Shown in pieces: positions 3,083 to 5,704 of a stretch of 5,704 nt of DNA (position 1 is the first letter of the stretch; the number at the start of each line of letters is the position of its first letter). The stretch comes from Nitrosopumilaceae archaeon (GTDB taxonomy: Archaea > Thermoproteota > Nitrososphaeria > Nitrososphaerales > Nitrosopumilaceae): the NCBI GenBank assembly GCA_007571225.1, contig RKRU01000149.1:1-5704 (forward strand), in the 5' to 3' direction. The translations under genes and the position numbers were made by a program. The notes under the pieces were generated by a model. The model was given only the letters and a program-made list of their open reading frames with translations, did no database searches and was not told the DNA's origin.

Positions 3083-5704
3083 CGGCCTCTTTGAGGGGTT
3101 CGGCTTTGCGGACCTGACTGAGATACAGAGAAAGGCGTCCCCTGTAATACTGCAAAAGCGCGATTGTCTGGTGGTGGCCCCCACTGGTTCGGGCAAGACT
3201 GAGTGTTCTGTAATCCCGATATTCTCGCTTGTGGCCGCATCCAAGAAGAGGGACAAGGGGGAGAAGAAAAATGACGGGGGTGCGATCAGGGCCGTATACA
3301 TCACGCCGCTACGCGCACTCAACAGGGATGTCTTTCGCCGCATAACTAGATATGCAGAAGCAAATGGCCTTACGATAGGGATAAGGCACGGGGATACACC
3401 GCAGGGGCAGCGCAGAAGGATGGCAGAAGATCCTCCAGACGTACTGATTACGACCCCAGAGACGTTGGTGGTACTGCTGGTACAGCCCAAGATGCTGGCC
3501 GCCCTGTCGGGACTCGAATGGGTTGTTATCGACGAGGTGCACGAACTGCTCCCAAGCAAGCGGGGGTCTCAACTCTCGATAAGTCTGGAGCGGCTGGAGC
3601 TGAATGCGCGGCGGCCCCTGACCCGCATAGGACTCTCGGCTACCGTGGGAAACGTCTCGGATGCGGCGAAGTTTGTAGTGGGGACTAGGCGGCACTGCCG
3701 CATAATCCAGGACAGGTCGATACGCCGGTACGACGTGGAGATCGCATATGTAGACGGCACTATATCTGATGCCGCAGATATCATATACGGGCGCATTGTA
3801 CAGTCGAGGCTCGACTCGCCGGTGCTCCTTTTTACAAATACTAGGGGAGAGGCCGAGTTTCTGGCATCCATACTAAAGGAAAAATCCAAGGTGCCTGTGG
3901 AGCTGCACCATGGCTCCCTCTCCCGGGAGGTGAGGGGGGATGCCGAACGGATTCTGCGTGCGGGCAAGGGATTGTGCATTGTAGTATGTACGTCGTCCCT
4001 TGAACTGGGGCTTGACATCGGTTCGGTGGAGCTGGTGGCCCACTATGGCTCCCCGCGGCAGGTCTCAAGGTTTGCCCAGCGCATAGGCCGCAGCAGGCAT
4101 ACTGCCGGCACGTCTGCTAGGGGGCTGATAGTTACCAACAGCGCCGATGATGAGCTTGAGATACGAGCAATACTTGAGCGTACACGGGAGGCCTCACTTG
4201 AAGAGCAGCGCATGCATACCGGGGCGCTCGATGTGCTGGCGCACCATCTGGTGGGGCTCTCGATGCAGGCAGGAGACAGGAGCCTGAGTGTGGATGCCGT
4301 ACTGGCGATGATAAGGAAGGCGTATCCGTTCAAGGATGTGGAACTTTCAGATGTTGCAGATGTGCTTGGGCAGCTTGACTCTGCCCGCTTGGTGTACTTT
4401 GACCGCGAGAAGATGACGTTTTACAAGAGCGGCAGATACGTGCAGTACCACTATGAGAACCTCTCTACGATACCTGACATACTGCGATTCAGGGTCTTTG
4501 ATAGCGTGGGAAGAAGGATTGTGGGTACGCTTGACCAGAGGTTTGTAGGGGATTATGGCGAGCAGGGCAATGTGTTTGTCCTGCGGGGCTCGCAGTGGCG
4601 CATATTGAACACGGATGAAAAGTCGTTTACGGTGAATGTGGAGCCGGTAAGGGCTGCTGCCGGCTCTGCAAGGACAGTTCCCTACTGGGAGGGGGAGAGC
4701 ATTCCGGTGGACTATGAGACTGCCCGGCGGGTGGGCGCCTTCCGGGATATGATAAGGGACGGCTCTCTGCAGGTTCAGAATACGATTGTGGGGGAGGGCA
4801 TGCAGATGGAGGCCTTTGCCGTTGATACCGTGGAGGCGGCGTCGGGAGGCCACATTGTGGTGGAGTCGCAGAGGATGCAGGGTATGGTTGTAGTACATTG
4901 CTGCTTTGGGAGCAGGATAAACTCGACCCTCTCTACCCTACTCTCATCTATGCTCTCGGGCCTGACAGGCTCGCGCGTTGATGCCCGGTCAGATGGATAC
5001 CGCATCGTACTGACATCTGGCAGGGGCAGGATCATAACGGAGGATATGATACTGCGCGTACTTGGCGACGAGTACGATCTGGAGGATGTGGTCTCCGCAT
5101 CCTTGGCGGGAACCCACAACGTCAACTGGCGGGTGTGGTGCGCGGCAAGGAGGTTTGGCGTGGTGAGGCGCGACGATGTATACGAGGGAAGATCGGCTAG
5201 GTTCCTGTACAACAGGTATGTCGGCACCCCGATCGTACGCGAGGCGCTGCGCGAGCTCTTTCATGACAAGTATGATATAGACGGCTGCGCAAAGATACTA
5301 GCCGGTGTCAGGGACGGGACCATAATCGTATCGTGGATGGAGGTGGGCAGCTTCTCGGGACTTGCCGTGCCCATACTTGACCATACGGCCCGGTACTATT
5401 CGGCCCCTGCAAACCTAGACGAGAAGATACTGGAGATGGTGCGGGACAGACTGGCAAAGACCAAGCACAGGATAGTCTGCATGAGGTGCGGTAAGTGGGA
5501 GCGCCTGATAGAGACGTGTGACGTCAAGGGGCCGCTGATGTGTCCGTACTGCCGTGGAAGGCAGGTGACGGTCACGTTTCACTCCGACTATGACCTTCCC
5601 GGGATAGTGCGCAGGAGGGCTGCTGGCAGTAGACTCTCGGCCGATGAAGAACACAAGTTCAAGCGCGCCTGGAAGGTGGCCTCCTTGGTGGAGTCGTTTG
5701 GGCC
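2985..5704 (+). CDS. lhr: Lhr-type superfamily 2 ATP-dependent helicase, C-terminal end outside window
   Basis: The frame runs from ATG 2985 to the window edge (906 codons, no stop). Visible motifs are: 'LTEIQ' Q-motif region just before residue 50; Walker A APTGSGKTE (65-73, Lys71); TPLRAL; DEVH box (183-186); SAT (218-220); LLFTNTR (281-287); TSSLELGLDIG (336-346); QRIGRSRH (365-372). After the two RecA domains come a winged-helix region and the Lhr-specific part, with VFVLRGSQWRI (530-540) and PYWEGE (566-571). A CxxC pair at Cys832/Cys835 and Cys853/Cys856 near the end suggests a zinc site. Lhr proteins are 3'-5' ssDNA translocases that unwind RNA:DNA and DNA duplexes and are linked to DNA repair or recombination. 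Archaeal Lhr proteins are about 850-950 residues, so little is missing. ATG 2985 is the only Met before Walker A, and an in-frame TAG lies at 2967. The first 30 or so residues are polar with five Gln in a row, overlapping the preceding gene by 98 nt. Confidence 0.95.
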   Translation, partial: MTESDQTRTGDSSVTDQGSSREAQQQQQNPVLDGLFEGFGFADLTEIQRKASPVILQKRDCLVVAPTGSGKTECSVIPIFSLVAASKKRDKGEKKNDGGAIRAVYITPLRALNRDVFRRITRYAEANGLTIGIRHGDTPQGQRRRMAEDPPDVLITTPETLVVLLVQPKMLAALSGLEWVVIDEVHELLPSKRGSQLSISLERLELNARRPLTRIGLSATVGNVSDAAKFVVGTRRHCRIIQDRSIRRYDVEIAYVDGTISDAADIIYGRIVQSRLDSPVLLFTNTRGEAEFLASILKEKSKVPVELHHGSLSREVRGDAERILRAGKGLCIVVCTSSLELGLDIGSVELVAHYGSPRQVSRFAQRIGRSRHTAGTSARGLIVTNSADDELEIRAILERTREASLEEQRMHTGALDVLAHHLVGLSMQAGDRSLSVDAVLAMIRKAYPFKDVELSDVADVLGQLDSARLVYFDREKMTFYKSGRYVQYHYENLSTIPDILRFRVFDSVGRRIVGTLDQRFVGDYGEQGNVFVLRGSQWRILNTDEKSFTVNVEPVRAAAGSARTVPYWEGESIPVDYETARRVGAFRDMIRDGSLQVQNTIVGEGMQMEAFAVDTVEAASGGHIVVESQRMQGMVVVHCCFGSRINSTLSTLLSSMLSGLTGSRVDARSDGYRIVLTSGRGRIITEDMILRVLGDEYDLEDVVSASLAGTHNVNWRVWCAARRFGVVRRDDVYEGRSARFLYNRYVGTPIVREALRELFHDKYDIDGCAKILAGVRDGTIIVSWMEVGSFSGLAVPILDHTARYYSAPANLDEKILEMVRDRLAKTKHRIVCMRCGKWERLIETCDVKGPLMCPYCRGRQVTVTFHSDYDLPGIVRRRAAGSRLSADEEHKFKRAWKVASLVESFG

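Noticed and set aside
3032..5654. Several minus-strand open frames of 79-183 codons opposite the helicase gene
   Set aside because: The plus strand encodes a continuous Lhr protein with all helicase motifs; long antisense frames are expected in GC-rich coding DNA.
1..5704. A new multi-gene defence or biosynthetic system
   Set aside because: The genes lie on different strands with separate promoters and no shared functional theme; the nuclease-like gene is cut by the window edge, so its context cannot be judged.

Overview
The window looks like chromosomal DNA from a mesophilic archaeon, most likely a high-GC member of the Thaumarchaeota (Nitrososphaerota) such as a Cenarchaeum-like organism. 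The evidence is an archaeal Lhr helicase, TATA-like boxes (ATTTAA or TTTTAATA) about 24-30 nt before start codons with little or no leader, two tiny Cys-rich zinc-ribbon proteins, and a tRNA gene without an encoded CCA tail. The species assignment is inference; there is no rRNA or other decisive marker here.

Layout. Positions 1-564 (minus strand) hold the first 188 codons of a PD-(D/E)XK nuclease-like protein of the type usually followed by a DUF5655 domain; its 3' part lies outside the window. This stretch is AT-rich (37% GC counted over 1-240, against 62% over 3901-4140 inside lhr) and looks like an imported gene or the edge of a genomic island. Positions 565-932 have no convincing gene but carry a phased direct repeat. 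A 53-codon zinc-ribbon gene (933-1094, plus) with an in-frame microsatellite follows, then a 57-codon zinc-ribbon gene (1279-1452, minus). A tRNA-Gly(CCC) gene (1505-1578, plus) diverges from the latter across one shared AT-rich box. Positions 1579-1803 hold hairpins, a decayed copy of the 3' end of the next gene, and a GTTTACG/CGTAAAC inverted-repeat element.

A 324-residue C39-peptidase-like protein with TPR repeats (1804-2778, minus) is divergent from a small single-pass membrane protein (2909-3082, plus). The latter overlaps, in another frame, the start of a large Lhr-type superfamily 2 helicase (2985 to the window end, plus). The helicase is open at the right edge and was recovered by reading the frame directly; 906 codons are present, including the helicase motifs and a C-terminal four-Cys cluster.

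The genes do not form an obvious pathway or defence cassette. Only the membrane protein and lhr are likely to be co-transcribed. The most unusual signals are structural: two genes have partial copies of their own 3' ends just downstream, a repeat/hairpin element sits between the TPR gene and its decayed copy, the C39 domain keeps the Cys and His but lacks other expected active-site residues, and two plus-strand genes overlap by 98 nt.
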